From Spirodela intermedia (Eukaryota; Streptophyta; Magnoliopsida; Alismatales; Araceae), in the NCBI GenBank assembly GCA_902729315.2, contig LR746270.1, positions 69,501-133,500 of the forward strand: DNA of 64,000 nt, in the 5' to 3' direction. The notes under the pieces are model-generated. The model was not told the DNA's origin, did no database searches, and worked only from the letters and a program-made list of their open reading frames with translations. This document shows positions 13,001 through 25,206 of this stretch, piece by piece (position 1 is the first letter of the stretch; each line of letters opens with the position of its first letter). The position numbers and the translations under genes are program-made.

Positions 13001-16000
13001 TATTTGAATGAGGCTTTTCTACAACTGTCGAGGATTTTCGTAAGGCTTCCCCTAACCTAAAGATTGAAGAGAAATTTATTTCTTTATGCATATTTTCCTT
13101 TTTGAATATTTATCTTTCTACTAATAACTAGGAGTGCTGTTGTCTTTTTGTTTCTGAACTGTAGTTTTGGCTCCAAAGAGCCTACGCTTATAGTGTAAAT
13201 TCATCTTGGTACAACTTGGTTCAATCTGTACAGGTTTGCACATTAGGTATCGATGATGGAATAATAAATGGTGAGTTTGAGAAGCTGAGTGAGGCACTTG
13301 TCCAAGGAGCATCAGAATGTTCACCTCCACTACCTCTGACGTCATTGGTTGTTCAGGTGGATTCTTGTTATTTATCTACGCTCAGTCCGTGTATCTCTTG
13401 TTAATATGTGCTGTTCCATTCATAGGAATGTTTCTCTTTTTTTTGTCACAAGTAGAGATCCGTTTCCCAGTCTTTAGGCTAAAAGATCAACTTAGTGGAA
13501 CATTCTTGACTTGGTTCAAAATAAATTCTTCTTTGGGATGGAACACAGTTTTCTTTGACATGACCCTGTAGTATGACAAATGGCTGAGATTCCTTAAAAT
13601 AACTTTTTTCATTTAATTACGGCACAGATGATGTGGGAACCCAATTCTTTATAATCATCTTCATCTTCTCCCCAATATAGCATGAAATTCTTGCATCATT
13701 ACTGATCACATTTTCTCCCATAAATCATGGGGATGAGGATGATAACCAATGTCTAGGATAAATATTAGGAAACAAGAGAATCAGCAATTAGCAGACTTCT
13801 TCAATTGCTTTCAGAGTGGTAACTAATAAGATCAGAGGTAGATATATGGCATTAGAGATGAGAGAAGGTAGCTTTTTCTCATATCAGTTATTGATTTGTA
13901 GCTGTTGGATGTTTTGACAACATCATTCCACTACAAGTAAGAATTATGTGTGGGGGAGCTTTCATGGGAGGCGTCTGGTATTTTCTATAGCTTTCATAAT
14001 TTGTACAGTTTGTGTGCCAAGGAGAGTGGTTCTTAGAAACTATGGCTTATTGGATGCTCCTTTTAGAGCACTGAGTATACAAGATAAGCACCTAAGCAAG
14101 TTAAATGATTTGTGATTAAGATGGGCTGATGTTATTCCAAGGGGATTATATGACATGTTGGCCTATCCTTCATCCAAACTTCTTTGTTATTCGAAGTGAA
14201 CGAGACAAGCTTATTTTAAAAGAGAAAACAACCCAGCTGTTATGGTTTTTTATTGGATGTGTTAGTGCCAAAAAGTGCTTTTATTGAGGAAGGAGCTGAT
14301 CCTATTTTGTGGAGGTTGAGTTACTGATATGGTTTGCGCCATGTTGGTGTACAGTATGGGTTCTGTACAGTTGTTCATGCTTTCTTTCATTTTATTTAAT
14401 GTCTGTGTTACTGTACACCACGCCCCCCCCCCCTCCCCCCCAAGAAAAAAAAGTCATGTTGGTTGCATGCGTTTTCGTGTAATTAATGAGAGTTTGATGA
14501 CAGACAGGAGTAAAAATAATAGTTTAGTGATGAAATGGGCTCACATGGGAAGTAAATATTAGAAAACCATGTCATTCAAGAAAGAATGAGAAGATATAGC
14601 TGAAGCAGAAATAACAACAAGCAAAAGATGAAAGCTGTTACTTTTAGCTCGAACTAGTTTGGAGCTGCTATGTTGCAGGGCTGGTGACAGATTTGTATTC
14701 TGTATCCTTTGTTCTGTGTTTGTGTAGGATTGTGTTTGAATTTCAAAAGATGAATTGAAGATAATCACTATAATGTGCAGCACCGATCATTGTATCGGCA
14801 ATCGATGATTCTTATTTTTATTTTTCTTCATTTTTTTTTCCTATCATTCTTTTTCTTGCCTTCTTTTAGTCAAAGTATTTTTTGTTCTTTTCTAGAATTG
14901 TTTTCATATTTAGTTCAAAGGACAGGATATAGAAAGAAACGCCCCAAGTATTGTGATCCAAATCCAACATAGATCTGGGTACGGGCCATACTTATTATGT
15001 ACGACGATGATTTTGAGGTGGATCTACATATTAAGATATGGAATTTTAAAAAGGACGCTATTTTAGATGTCTATGCAAGATCAGGTACACCTGCTGTTTA
15101 TATCGCCTAAAAAGGACCCATTTATATCTTTCTATTCCTCAATTGTCGCCATTGTCATATCCTGCTCTCTCTTCTCCCCGCCTTCTCATTCCTCCCTCAT
15201 GTACTAAGTTTGAAATATTGCTATATTTTTCAGGTAATGGATTCATCCTCATTGGACTCTTTTTTTCGTATTTTCTTTCATCTTTGATGTAAATTGAAAG
15301 AAAAATGCTTAATCTATACAGGATCACAGAGGGATATCTAATGCTGCACCAGCTGACTGTCCATTACGTCTGCTAAAAATTCCGAATGAGGGGAAGACTT
15401 TTGGATCGGAAGATCCAGGAACCCCAAAAGCAAGAATTCATGATTACATAAACAATCTTCGATTTAGCATATCGCCAACTGCTTTTTTCCAGGTAGGAAC
15501 CTAAACTTTCTCCAGCAAGAAAGTTATTTTATTAAACGCACATTTATTAAACGCCTAAAGCAAGAATTTATTCGACTTTGCAGGTTAACACTTTGGCTGC
15601 AGAGAAATTGTACTCTCTTGCCGGAGACTGGGCAAATCTCTGTTCGGATACATTGCTGTTTGATGTATGTTGTGGGACAGGAACTATTGGGCTGACTTTA
15701 GCCCACCGTGTTGGTATGGTAATAATATTCAGACACCATAACTGCCAACTAATTATCATGTTGCTCTTTTCTTGAAGTCATAATGTTCTTGAGTCTACTT
15801 TTTACTGAATTGATTTTGAGCTGTGGAAGGAGATTTGTTCATTTCTATAGTACTCTGTATTTTTTGTTGGAACGTTTCACATGTATTTACTATCAAAACT
15901 TACATCATCCTTCATCTGACTCAGTCAGATATGTATGATCTAAGTTTAATTTAGGGCTGAGACTGAGGACTTTGTCCAACTTGCATGCATCATAGAGATT

Positions 16001-19000
16001 GGAGTCACCTTTAGCTGACTCCAACTCTCTTGCAATTTCTTGTTACTTGCAGTTGCTCCCAATCACTGATCTACTTCAATCTTTCATCCCATCCCCATCC
16101 TAGCAACTAAAAAAGTGTTTGGAGGATTGCATTTACAATGAATATACAGAGTCTATTTTCAGTGTTTTTTCTAATCTTTATTGCATATTGTACGTTTTTC
16201 TTCAAATTCTTTAAAGAGCCTTTATAAGGCTGGATTTCTGGGTATGCTAAGTTGGAACCTACGTCAAAACGGGTAAACCTTGTATGAACATTTGAGCACA
16301 AATCCAAGACTTTATTTTTCAGGAATATGCGTCATAACTTTTGTTGAAGTTTCTAGGATTGTTTTCCTTTCTATCTGTTTCTTTTTCATTGTATTTTTAT
16401 CCTTTCACGTCATTCCCTTTGTTAAGTGGATTCATTAGACTGTCAACGGATCCACCTAAAGACTAATGTAATGGTCCTGGCCCATTAACTCATGCAACCC
16501 ATACTTAAGCGTGAAACCATGATAATTAACGAATTCATTTTGGATTGCGCAAACCCTGCTCCAAGAAGTGGTGGCTGGTTCATCTTCCTGGAAGAGGAGG
16601 ATCGTGAAGATCGACTCCTAGCATTCTCCAAGTTGCTCGAATCTCAATCAAGATCAGTTGTCAACAACTTTCGTAATACATCAGTCCATCTTCATGGAAA
16701 TGTGATCAATATTCTGGTTTGCTAATTTGCCATTGATGGTCATCTTAAGCCTCTTATATGATATCACAAGATAGGTGAAAGGAGTAGGTTTTGATCAGTA
16801 AGCATTACTCAGAGTAATTATATTGGTGTATAACTGATTTCTATGCACGGCTTCAAGCATGAAGCGATCTATGGTGTTGATTCGTTTGGTATGCTTTGAT
16901 GAATCATTTACTGTTGTATGTCGAATAATCCTGTATTGTCTCTAATAATTGTTTTACCACATATTCTAAATTTATTATTGAGCTAATTTTCTGATCAAAC
17001 TTTTGCATGTCTTTTCAGGTGGTTGGCATTGAAATGAATGGTTCAGCAGTTGCAGATGCTCAGAGAAATGCGGAAATCAATGTCATAAAAAACTGTAAAT
17101 TTGTCTGTGGAAAGGTATAGCATCTTTTCCTCGCTTGTATCAACTCCATAGTTCTGTTATTTGTAAATTGGACTCAATTGTTTGCTGTTTTAGTTGTATA
17201 GTAGTGACTGGTGACAGAGTCATGTCATCTAATTAGTAGAAAGTACAGGATGGGGGAGCAATTTACGCAACTTCCCTTTGCCATGCACTTCTTTCAACAT
17301 GATCACTTTAGAAAATTTAACATCTTTGTTATGACATCTCTCATGACTATCTGTCGTGGCAGTCTAAAAATTCGTCATTTTCCTCTCTCAACCAAGAATC
17401 TCTGTGCAAAACTCCAATCTCAATTCTCCCATCATTCATTAAGCATTCAAACACGCTTATTCCCAGTACAAAAAATCTCCTTCGGATGGCAATTGATGTA
17501 TCATGATGTTTGGCTAGATCTGCACGACTTTTTATTTGCTTCTATTGAGGCAAAACCAACCATACTAGTCCATAATGCTGGAAAATAACAACCTAGATGG
17601 AAACGACCCTTGGAATGTATTAATTTACATGTTCTAACCATAATGGCGTCAACTTTTTAGTGAAGAGTTTTCCATAGTTCTATACCCTTTATTGTTATGT
17701 GCAATGGCTAGTGAGTTCTTTTTTCGAAATGCACAGCTGTCGACTTTTTGTATCTCACTTTTCATTGTCGAAGCATTACAAACAACCTGTGCGTACACAT
17801 TTCAAACATTAATTAGGGCATGCTGCCATTTATGTTGAATCTGAATTACGCAGAGATCTATGCAAGGATGCTCTCAACTCAAGCAATTGCTAAGGACATC
17901 AGCTGTTTGTTTCAAGTTTAGTTTGCGCATTCAAAGTGACCCATCTGACTGATTTTCATAAGGCCTTCTAAAATGCTCATGATTTTATCCATAGACCTCT
18001 GGTTGGTTGAAGAAGCATTTTCTTCGTTAGATTTCACAAGAAAGTATGTTTTAAATAGCTTTATGGTTTATCGGAATTTTGTGAATCATATTTTATATGA
18101 TTTTGAAGGCAATCCGCAATCTCACATACTCTCCAGGAAACCAAAGATCACTCAAATTATTTGACCTCTAATCTATTATCCTCGAGACATTCATCTAACT
18201 ATAATCTACCGAACTGAATTGCTCAAAACGTGAAGAAAATCTACTACTAGTCCTGCATAGAAGGTCAGAACTTCGATCTTTAAAAGAAATGCTGAGAAAG
18301 TTGAACATTATATAGTGTTTGAAACCATGATTCTTAACGGAATGTCAACATTGGGGGTGTCAGCTGTCAGCATTATTGTTTGAATCTCTAACTTGAAGGG
18401 ACAATGATCTGTGCCTGTTTACATTGTTCTTTTTGACGAAATATTGATGCATTCAATGTCTACCCTTTGACATTGTCGGCAACAGGCAGAAGATGTGATG
18501 GGAGCTCTACTCAAAGAGTACGTCGATATGCCAGAAGATCATAGTAATGTTGAGATTCAAGAAGGTAATGTTATGAATATTCCCTTGCTTACGTTCTTAA
18601 GTGAATAACGTCGCTAATAAAGACATTTCTTTCTTTATTCAGAAATTGTTAATACGAGGGTTACGGGCTCTCAAATTCCTGATGAAACTGAGCTGCTGCA
18701 CTCATATGAAGGATCAGGTTGTGTTATAGAGACATTGGAACAAAATCAGCAGAAGATTAATGGTGATACAATTGTTGATAAAGTATTAAGCAAACCTTCG
18801 GAGGAGGATTGTCAAGTTAGCCGCAATCCTGAGGAGAAGAAGGAAGTCGGTTCCACTTCTCCACGGCAGTTTCGGAATGTTGTCGCGATTGTTGATCCAC
18901 CGCGTGTTGGACTTCATCCAAATGTAAGTAGCATGCATCTCGGTACTCTATTTGGTTAGAGTCCATCGATTGGAAGTTGCATGAGAAATGTTTCTGTGGA

Positions 19001-19412
19001 AAGTGTTGCCAGCAGTTTTTTTCAAAGTTTTCTGGAAGGGCGGGTATACTTTCTGAAAAAGAAAAATTCATGCTGGATGAGTTCTGTGTTAAAATAAATT
19101 ACACGGTTCCGTGGCCTTGGTTCTCGGTTCTTGCTGCTGTGCTCCAGAAAATCGGAATTGGCTCATGATGTGAAGCTCTAACTGCCATGAGATGCCCTTG
19201 ACTCGCCTCCCTGGAAATCTAGGGATAATGAGTGATAATCTCTCCTTTACCTACTTCTGCGTGCGGTTTTTAACTTGCCCAGCAATTAGACCACCCTACG
19301 TTTTTCGTCATTTAAAGGATTATACGAACAGTGCTCTGATTCTGATGGGTCCTGCGGATTTCAGGTGATCAAGGTTCTTCGGACTCATCCTCGCTTGAGG
19401 CGTCTCGTGTAA

Positions 19413-19458
<46 letters not shown>

Positions 19459-19899
19459 CCTCTCTCTCTCTCTCTCACTCCGAATGCCCGACTTTTACAT
19501 CTCTTACATTTTATGCTCTTGGATGGGGGCTTTTGTTTTATCCACGTGCGTGAATCTAGTCTCGAGTTTCCATCTCCGCAATTTCGTTTCTGTCGGCAGA
19601 TGTTCACTGCCCGCCCATTCTGTTGCCTTTTCTTTCTCTTGCATGCGACCAGGTATATTTCATGCAACCCGGAAAGCATGGTAGCCAATGCCATCGAGCT
19701 CTGCACCCCGACCTCAGAAAAGCCGCAGAAAGGGAGGCACAGCAGCAGGGGATGGAGGAATATGAGCAGCGCGGGCTTGGCGCGGCACAGGGCCAAGTCC
19801 ATGCCCAATTCGGAGCCCTTCAGGCCGGTCAAGGCCGTGGCCGTCGATCTCTTTCCGCACACGCCTCACTGTGAGACGGTGATGCTTCTCGAGAGATGA
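7039..19899 (+). CDS. CCCH zinc finger + RRM + tRNA (uracil-5-)-methyltransferase, TRMT2A-like
   Basis: Fifteen exons join in phase to 881 aa: 7039-7656, 8982-9074, 9154-9468, 9630-9702, 11256-11388, 11459-11612, 11906-11989, 13234-13356, 15322-15492, 15584-15718, 17019-17114, 18486-18564, 18643-18923, 19365-19408, 19653-19899. A CCCH finger (C-x9-C-x5-C-x3-H) sits near residues 93-125 and an RRM-like domain near 185-265. The C-terminal TrmA/RlmD-class methyltransferase has the SPTAFFQVN element, SAM motif [12 protein letters not shown] (about 614-625), DPPRVGLHP (776-784), nucleophile Cys804 in YISCNP and base Glu874 in [10 protein letters not shown]. The architecture equals Arabidopsis At2g28450 (Zinc finger CCCH domain-containing protein 24); the animal relative TRMT2A makes m5U54 in the tRNA T-loop. 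A poorly conserved acidic insert lies between motif I and DPPR. Intron 1 uses a GC donor (CAG|GCAAGG). All catalytic residues are intact. Confidence 0.95.
7657..8981 (+). other. GC-AG intron 1 of TRMT2A-like gene
   Basis: The conserved join [13 protein letters not shown] requires exon 1 to end at 7656 in phase 0, immediately before GCAAGG; the acceptor is TTGGTAG at 8975-8981. The nearest GT (7672 region, AAGTGCAG) would break the frame. If the intron is retained, translation runs on in frame for 87 codons to a stop at 7915-7917, giving a protein with the CCCH finger but only part of the RRM and no methyltransferase. Confidence 0.85.
10520..10880. other. GC-richer block inside intron 4, possible transposon remnant
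   Basis: Within an AT-rich 1.55-kb intron this block is distinctly GC-richer, rich in CCTG/CAGG words and without an open frame. Its vocabulary (CTGGCCTGG, GCCTGGCCTGCC) resembles the stretch at 49490-49620 in another gene's intron. I recognise no terminal repeats, so the element type is unknown. Confidence 0.3.
11389..11458 (+). other. 70-nt intron 5 of TRMT2A-like gene bounded by a direct repeat
   Basis: The intron is one of the shortest here. The exon end/donor (GGAAATTTCAGG, 11378-11389) is nearly repeated at the acceptor/exon start (GGAATTTCAGG, 11449-11459). Confidence 0.8.
14422..14441 (+). repeat. Poly-C rich tract in intron 8
   Basis: Two C runs interrupted by a single T lie in intron 8 of the TRMT2A-like gene. 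No other function is visible. Confidence 0.8.
19415..19476 (+). repeat. Long imperfect (TC)n tract at the 5' end of intron 14
   Basis: The tract begins a few bases after the donor GTAAGT (19409) and runs to about 19476 with one short C-run interruption. Pyrimidine tracts normally sit at the 3' end of introns; here it abuts the donor side, and a normal acceptor follows at 19652. Confidence 0.9.
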
Positions 19900-21596
19900 G
19901 GAGGGCCACCTCCTCGATTGATTGGCTTATTTATCCGCTGGGTCTCCCTCCCACACGCGTCATGCGGCGGCGGCGGCGGCAGTTTGAATTATGCAAGGAT
20001 TTGCCGGGTGGAGAAGTTTTGTACTCGTTTAAGTGTCGGAACTTGGCACTTGGAACTTGGTTTCAATCCGTCTCCAACCTTCCATCCTCTCGGAAGCGAG
20101 CTCCGGTGGACAGCTGGCTCGTGTTCCTCTCGCTCGCGCAGGCGCTGCTGACCGGAAAGGAGGCTCCTCTTTTCCTCGGCGGTTTAAAATTCCTTCAATA
20201 GCGGGCCTCTTTGATTTCTTATTTATTCCCATCCCCCCACCTTCCACCGAACCCGCTTGCCAGGCGAGTCGAGAATCTAAGAGGAAAAATGGAGTCTTTC
20301 GGGCAATGAAGAGATTTTGCAGATGCTGGCCGAAACGGAAGGGCCATTTATTTTGATCGGGAGCCGAGGTGCAAGAGCCAACCCACTCGTCGGTCATGAT
20401 AATTAATAGATGGCGACGGTGGGAGGGAGATGTTAGCCGGGTGCCGCACTCGGCAGGGAAGCGGCGGCAACTCGCTGCGACCCCGCGGGGTGGGAAATCC
20501 TTGCGAGATCTCCTCCCTCCCTAACGCACTGTCTGTGCGCTGCAGCAGCTCCTTGATTGATGGATTCACTCTCGTCCTCGCCCTGTCGCGGAAGCCACCT
20601 TCTTCGCGAGACGGGGCAGCCTCCCTGGATGATGCCTCCGTCGGGAATCATCTGTATGAAGAGCATCCCATCGGCATAAGCCTTCCTCCCTCCCTCCCTC
20701 TCCACGAGCTCCGTACTTTGATCCTCTCTTGAGCCTGGTTAGTCGGCGTCTTCAGCCCCCCACCTTCCGCCAGGCGCCGTGAAGAGGAGGCCGGGGTGCC
20801 CCCTAACTGGGCCGCCTCCCCCAGGAAGGAAGAAGACGTCTTGCTGTAAATAGTGGTCCCGTTTCCGCCGAAGAATGCTCGAATATCTAACACCCGTCGT
20901 CTTCATCATGGCCAACGGCGTGATGGCGAAGGAGGGGGGAGGGAGATCTCCTCGTGACGCCTCTGCCTGAGAAGCGTCTTCCATGGTCTGATCGGCAACA
21001 GCCGGGGCGTTGAAGATGGTCGACGCCCACCCATTTGGCGGCATGGTCATGAAAACCGCAGCCACCACGACCCCACCTAGCGGCCCATCACCCGCCACCT
21101 AGCAGCATCATCAACAGAGTCATTACTGCGCGAAAACGATGCACTGGGATTTCAATGGTTCATACAACTATTTCCCGTCACAGTTGAGCGCAGGCGACTC
21201 GTTCCTCCCTCTTCTCCTCTCCTCGGATGGCACGGCGTGTGCCTGCCGCGTTCAGCTTTATTCTGTAACGACCTGCGGCGCCATTGGGTTTCTCCGTCCC
21301 GAGGAGATTTCCCTTCCCCGCTGATTTCCCTCTTTCTCCTCTCCCCATCTCTCTGTGCAGGCTTCCTGCTCGTGCATCTACAGCTTTCTTTGAACTTCCC
21401 TCGAGTCCTTCCGCTTCGTCCTGCTGCCGACAAATCCTCAACGTTCAGAGTCCAGGAAAAGCGCTGGAGAGGTCGATCATTCTTGGACCTTCGATAAAAA
21501 AAAGATCAATTTCTGAGATTTGATTAGCTGTTTTTAATCTTTTCGTCCGATTTTTCATGTTGGCGAGGGCTCGAGAGTTTTCAGAGACATCCGACA

Positions 21597-21634
<38 letters not shown>

Positions 21635-22070
21635 AGGGAGCTTGCCTTGTCGTTCAGATGAAATAACTTGGCCTCTGCAACTACTTAATGCCCAGCGCAT
21701 TTCTCTGAATAATCCACTAGCAGAACAGACGGTGTGCTTGTTGTTCTCTCGACAGCAGTGGTGATGGTCACCTTACTGTTGGTGATGACACAACCATGTC
21801 CACTCTGAACCATGATTCTCAACAACTGTTCACTTTGAGAAGCAATCTACCCTGCAGTTCTTGGCCCGCTGATATTCTCCCTGCGGCTGTTCTTCGTGTA
21901 GACAGACGACAGACTTTCCCCCTTTTCTCTCCCCCTATTTTGCCGGGGATGCTTCGACGATCCATCCTCATTTCCAGCTTGACGGGACCCTTGGTCCGCA
22001 CGCGGTTCACTCGGGATCTTGACTGATTTTGGTCAAAACCTATTCTTCGATATCTTCTGCAGAGACTCGG
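19900..22070. other. Intergenic region upstream of RING-CH gene
   Basis: The region holds the TRMT2A-like 3' UTR and the RING-CH promoter/5' leader. Simple repeats are (GCG)n at 19964-19981 and (TC)15 at 21602-21631. Many short open frames on both strands reflect high GC and show no family motif. A possible 5' UTR acceptor (CTTCTGCAG) lies just before the start codon at 22071. Nothing else is recognised. Confidence 0.6.
21602..21631 (+). repeat. (TC)15 microsatellite upstream of RING-CH gene
   Basis: A perfect dinucleotide tract lies about 440 nt upstream of the RING-CH start codon, on the sense strand as CT. Confidence 0.95.
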
Positions 22071-24699
22071 ATGGGGCCAGAACAAACTGTGGACGTCAAT
22101 CATGATTTCAGTGCGGGTCACATCGTCCCCATCCCGGAGATCCACGAGGTACTCCACTCGGGGTCTGCCAAAACATAAACATTGTCTGGATGGAGCTCCG
22201 AGGATGACTCGGCCTTCGGCTGTTTGTTTTTCAGGAGAACGGGGATCCCCCCGGAGCCGGAGAGAAGTTTACGCCGGCGCACGGAAGACATCCGGACCTT
22301 ACCGTGGAGATACCCTCGACGAATTCAGAGGACTCCGTTTCGAATCATGTGAGGATACGCATGCCGCGGACCCCCATGTCCGTCGTCTCCAACAAGTCCA
22401 GCAGGACACCCAGAGGAGGCAGTAGCCCGTGGTCTTTGAGGATAGGCGCGTCCCCTGGTCGTCCATCTCCATCGAGAGGGAGTCCGTACGTGAGGAGGCT
22501 GCTGCAGAGTTTTAGCTCCAGGCTCCGGGGCTCCCCCGCCTCGGAATCCAGGAGGAAGGGGGAGGGGCCTTCGCTCTCATCGGCAGATTCAGTAAAGCAG
22601 GGGAGCTCGCCTCTCTTCGGGTCATTGGCCTTCACGAAGGTAGCTGCAGCCCCAGCCGCGGGGCCTTCGTCGCTACCTGTCACCCCGGTCGAGAAGGTAA
22701 GTCGATGCCGTGACGAAACCAGAGCATGATTCTGCCTCAGTGACTGAGTTTGTTGTGCACATCTATCTATCTATCTATCTAGGCGTCATTATTGCGAAGA
22801 ATGCCAATTCCCTGGATGATGAATGAGCCCATCTGGTGGCCCTTCTGATTTCTATCGCGCGGTGGCGAAGTGACAGAGGAGGGAAGCCTCCTCTGTCGTA
22901 GCCTCGACCTTGAAATTTTCCTGGCCATCCCCATGGTTTCTGCCTCTAAGGCGGCGGCGGCGGCGGCGGCGTCGTCGTTTTCTCAACTTTCATACGCATA
23001 CTAATGTTTACCAAAAATCCACAATTTTTACTCGGCATGCAATTTCATTGAAAAACAAAATTATACGCCGGGCCGTCAGAATTAGAACCATTAAACCGAT
23101 GATGGGCTGTTCCTCGCTCGCTGGCAGGTTTCCAGACGGCGTCTGGCTCGTTCATTCTCAGCCCCCCTGAACGGCAAGCTGATAAACATGAGGACGGTGG
23201 ATTCTTCGGGGGCAATCTTCCGCATAGTTCCTTCGACTCCAAGAGCAGCGGATGGCTCCCCGAACATACAAAATGGTACATCTCCCCTTCCTTTCGTCTT
23301 CTCCTGTTCTTTACATCGACTCCTGACTCGCGGCGATGCATCCAAAACGGTCCCGGCGCCGGCTGGGGGACTTCGCCCCATCCCTCACGGTTGCCTGGAC
23401 TACGCCGCTAAAAAGCTGCGAAAGATAACCTACGGTTCATCTAGTTATATGATTCAGAGGACAGCGTTCACGGCGAGGATATTCCCGAAGAAGAGGCCGT
23501 GTGCCGAATCTGCTTGACGGAGCTGGCAGAAGGAGGTGAGACCCTGAAGCTGCAGTGCAGCTGCAAGGGCGACCTCGCCCTGGCCCACCGAGAATGCGCG
23601 GTGAAATGGTTCACCGTGAAGGGCAACAAGAACTGTGAAGTCTGTAAGGAGGAGGTCCAGAATCTGCCGGTCATGCTCCTGCGTCTGCCGAACGTCCCGT
23701 CGGACGGTGCAGTCCCGAGCGGTGATCCTCAGGCCGTGGCGAGCAACCGTTGGCAAGTACCAGGAACCCTTATTTTTTAAACCTTCATACTTACTCGATC
23801 TAATCTAGCATTTAAAAAGGTAGAGCATTTTCGGGAGAGAGAGAGAGAGAGAGTATAGGTGACAGAGACGGAGATGGGTTTCGTTTCCTGGGCTCGTCCG
23901 CATGCTGACGGCTCTTTTGCAGGATGTGGACTCACCTCCCAATTCTCTTCGTCGTAAGCGTGCTCGCGTACTCTTGCCTGCTCGAAATTCTGGTGAGGCT
24001 CTTGCGTTTTACTTCCATTTTCCTGCGTAAGTTATTTCCTGGGGAGATTCTTGAAACGGGACTCTCACCCGCTCCCGGCAGGTAGCGCGCAAGGGCTTGT
24101 TGGCGTCGGCCGTATCGCTGCCGTGCTCCTGTCTGCTGGGTTTCCTGTCGTCCTTCACGTCGGCCGCCATGGGTGAAGCTCGATCACCTCGCTTTGCCGC
24201 ATTCATGTTCATTCATTCCTTCATTCATGCATGCATGCATGCATTCATTCATTTGCTGGGGCGGCTAACTCAACCCTTCTTGCTTGTTGCAGGGAGCACG
24301 GCCCGAGCCATGTATCTCTACGCCGCCGTCCAGTTTGGGATGGTGGTTCTCTCCGTGTATATTTTCTTGTCCCTGGTAAGGCTGCCTCGCTGCCGTGTAT
24401 GATGAGCCCCCTCCCTCCCTCTCCATCTCGCCGACGTTCTTTCGGGGCCTCCTCATTTTCCACGTGCCTTCTCCTCACCCCCAACCCCCTTCCCCCTTCC
24501 CCCTCCTCGGGGGTGGTTGGGTGGGCTGTGGGGGGGAGCTGTCGCTGTGCAGTTCCGCATGCAGGTGGTCGCCTCCATCTTCCTCGCCACCTCGGCTGGG
24601 TTCGGCCTCGCGATGGGCGGGAGGACGGTCGGCCCCCGTTTCATCAAGTGGTGGAGGCGACGGCGCAGCCGGCCAACGGAGGGCCCTCTAAGTTCATGA
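22071..24699 (+). CDS. RING-CH (RINGv/MARCH-type) membrane E3 ubiquitin ligase
   Basis: Eight exons give 457 aa: 22071-22148, 22235-22696, 23128-23275, 23458-23752, 23923-23992, 24082-24172, 24293-24375, 24553-24699. The Ser/Pro/Arg-rich N-terminal half includes IPEIHE and a [13 protein letters not shown] motif that precedes the RING in this plant subfamily. The C4HC3 RINGv domain (about residues 244-292) contains [20 protein letters not shown] and CEVCK. Four hydrophobic segments follow, in the last five exons, so the protein is probably a membrane-anchored E3 with cytosolic RING; such domains recruit E2 enzymes. Intron 4 is best read with a GC donor (TTG|GCAAGT, 23753): only this joins the RING exon to the first membrane exon in frame. 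A GT four bases on would give WQDV, which looks more family-like, but shifts frame and loses the membrane segments. An indel in gene or assembly is therefore an alternative. Confidence 0.88.
22761..22780 (+). repeat. (ATCT)5 microsatellite in RING-CH intron 2
   Basis: Five perfect tetranucleotide units lie in intron 2, which also contains a (GCG)n run at 22951-22971. Confidence 0.95.
22951..22971 (+). repeat. (GCG)7 trinucleotide run in RING-CH intron 2
   Basis: Seven GCG units followed by GTC repeats lie within the 431-nt intron. Confidence 0.9.
23753..23922 (+). other. Probable GC-AG intron 4 of RING-CH gene with competing GT donor
   Basis: The exon ends in phase 2 at CGTTG, followed by GCAAGT; the acceptor is TTTTGCAG at 23922. 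A GT at 23757-23758 could serve as a second donor shifted by 4 nt. The intron also carries a short (GA)n tract at 23835-23853. Confidence 0.6.
24190..24253 (+). repeat. CATT/CATG tetranucleotide repeat in RING-CH intron 6
   Basis: Interleaved ATTC and ATGC tetranucleotides fill about half of the 120-nt intron between the exons ending at 24172 and starting at 24293. The ATGC part is self-complementary and could form a short hairpin. Confidence 0.85.
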
Positions 24700-25206
24700 A
24701 TCAGTGCGGCGCGCGGATCGGCGGCATCTTCCGTTTTCCCGAGAGAGAGATTGCACCTTCTCCTTCTCCTCCTCCTTCTCCCTCCGCCCCCCGCCCCCCC
24801 TAAATTGTCGTTTTCCATCGATTTTCTAGGGAAATGTAATAAACATCCACCTGGCGGCGAATCGAGCAGCCCTCGTTTCCCTGGTCTGCAGTCTGTCTCT
24901 TTCAAGGAGCGAAGGACATGTTTGTCTCTCATTCCCTAATACAATCCCCGAGATTGATAGAAAACAAGAAGACGCCATGCGTCATATGCTGCTGTATGTA
25001 ATAAATAGAAAGAGTTGGGCTCGCGGCCCGATAGACGACCGAGGAGGGGGCGAGTTTAAGAAGTGGTCAAGCTGCACCTATCATCACAAACACACGAGCG
25101 CCAGGAGACTCGATGAGAAGGAATACTCGAATCCCCCCCCCCCGCAAGGAAAAGGAAGGAGGGGAAGCGCTGCACACCGACGGAGGAGATAGTGACGGGC
25201 GGACTC
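24700..25206. other. Tail-to-tail intergenic region, RING-CH / alpha-SNAP
   Basis: Both genes end here, 507 nt apart. An AATAAA at 24838-24843, 139 nt after the RING-CH stop, is a plausible poly(A) signal for that gene. A C run at 25130-25143 is present. No gene is seen. Confidence 0.65.

Noticed and set aside
16492-16725. 77-codon frame in intron 10 of the TRMT2A-like gene
   Set aside because: No motif, no splice logic with neighbours, and the flanking exons join perfectly without it.
22345-22683. Minus-strand 112-codon frame in RING-CH exon 2
   Set aside because: Antisense to a supported Ser/Arg-rich coding exon; composition is the mirror of that exon.
24190-24253. Repeated tetranucleotides considered as a CRISPR-like or regulatory array
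   Set aside because: Simple microsatellite expansion inside a plant intron; no spacers or uniform repeats.
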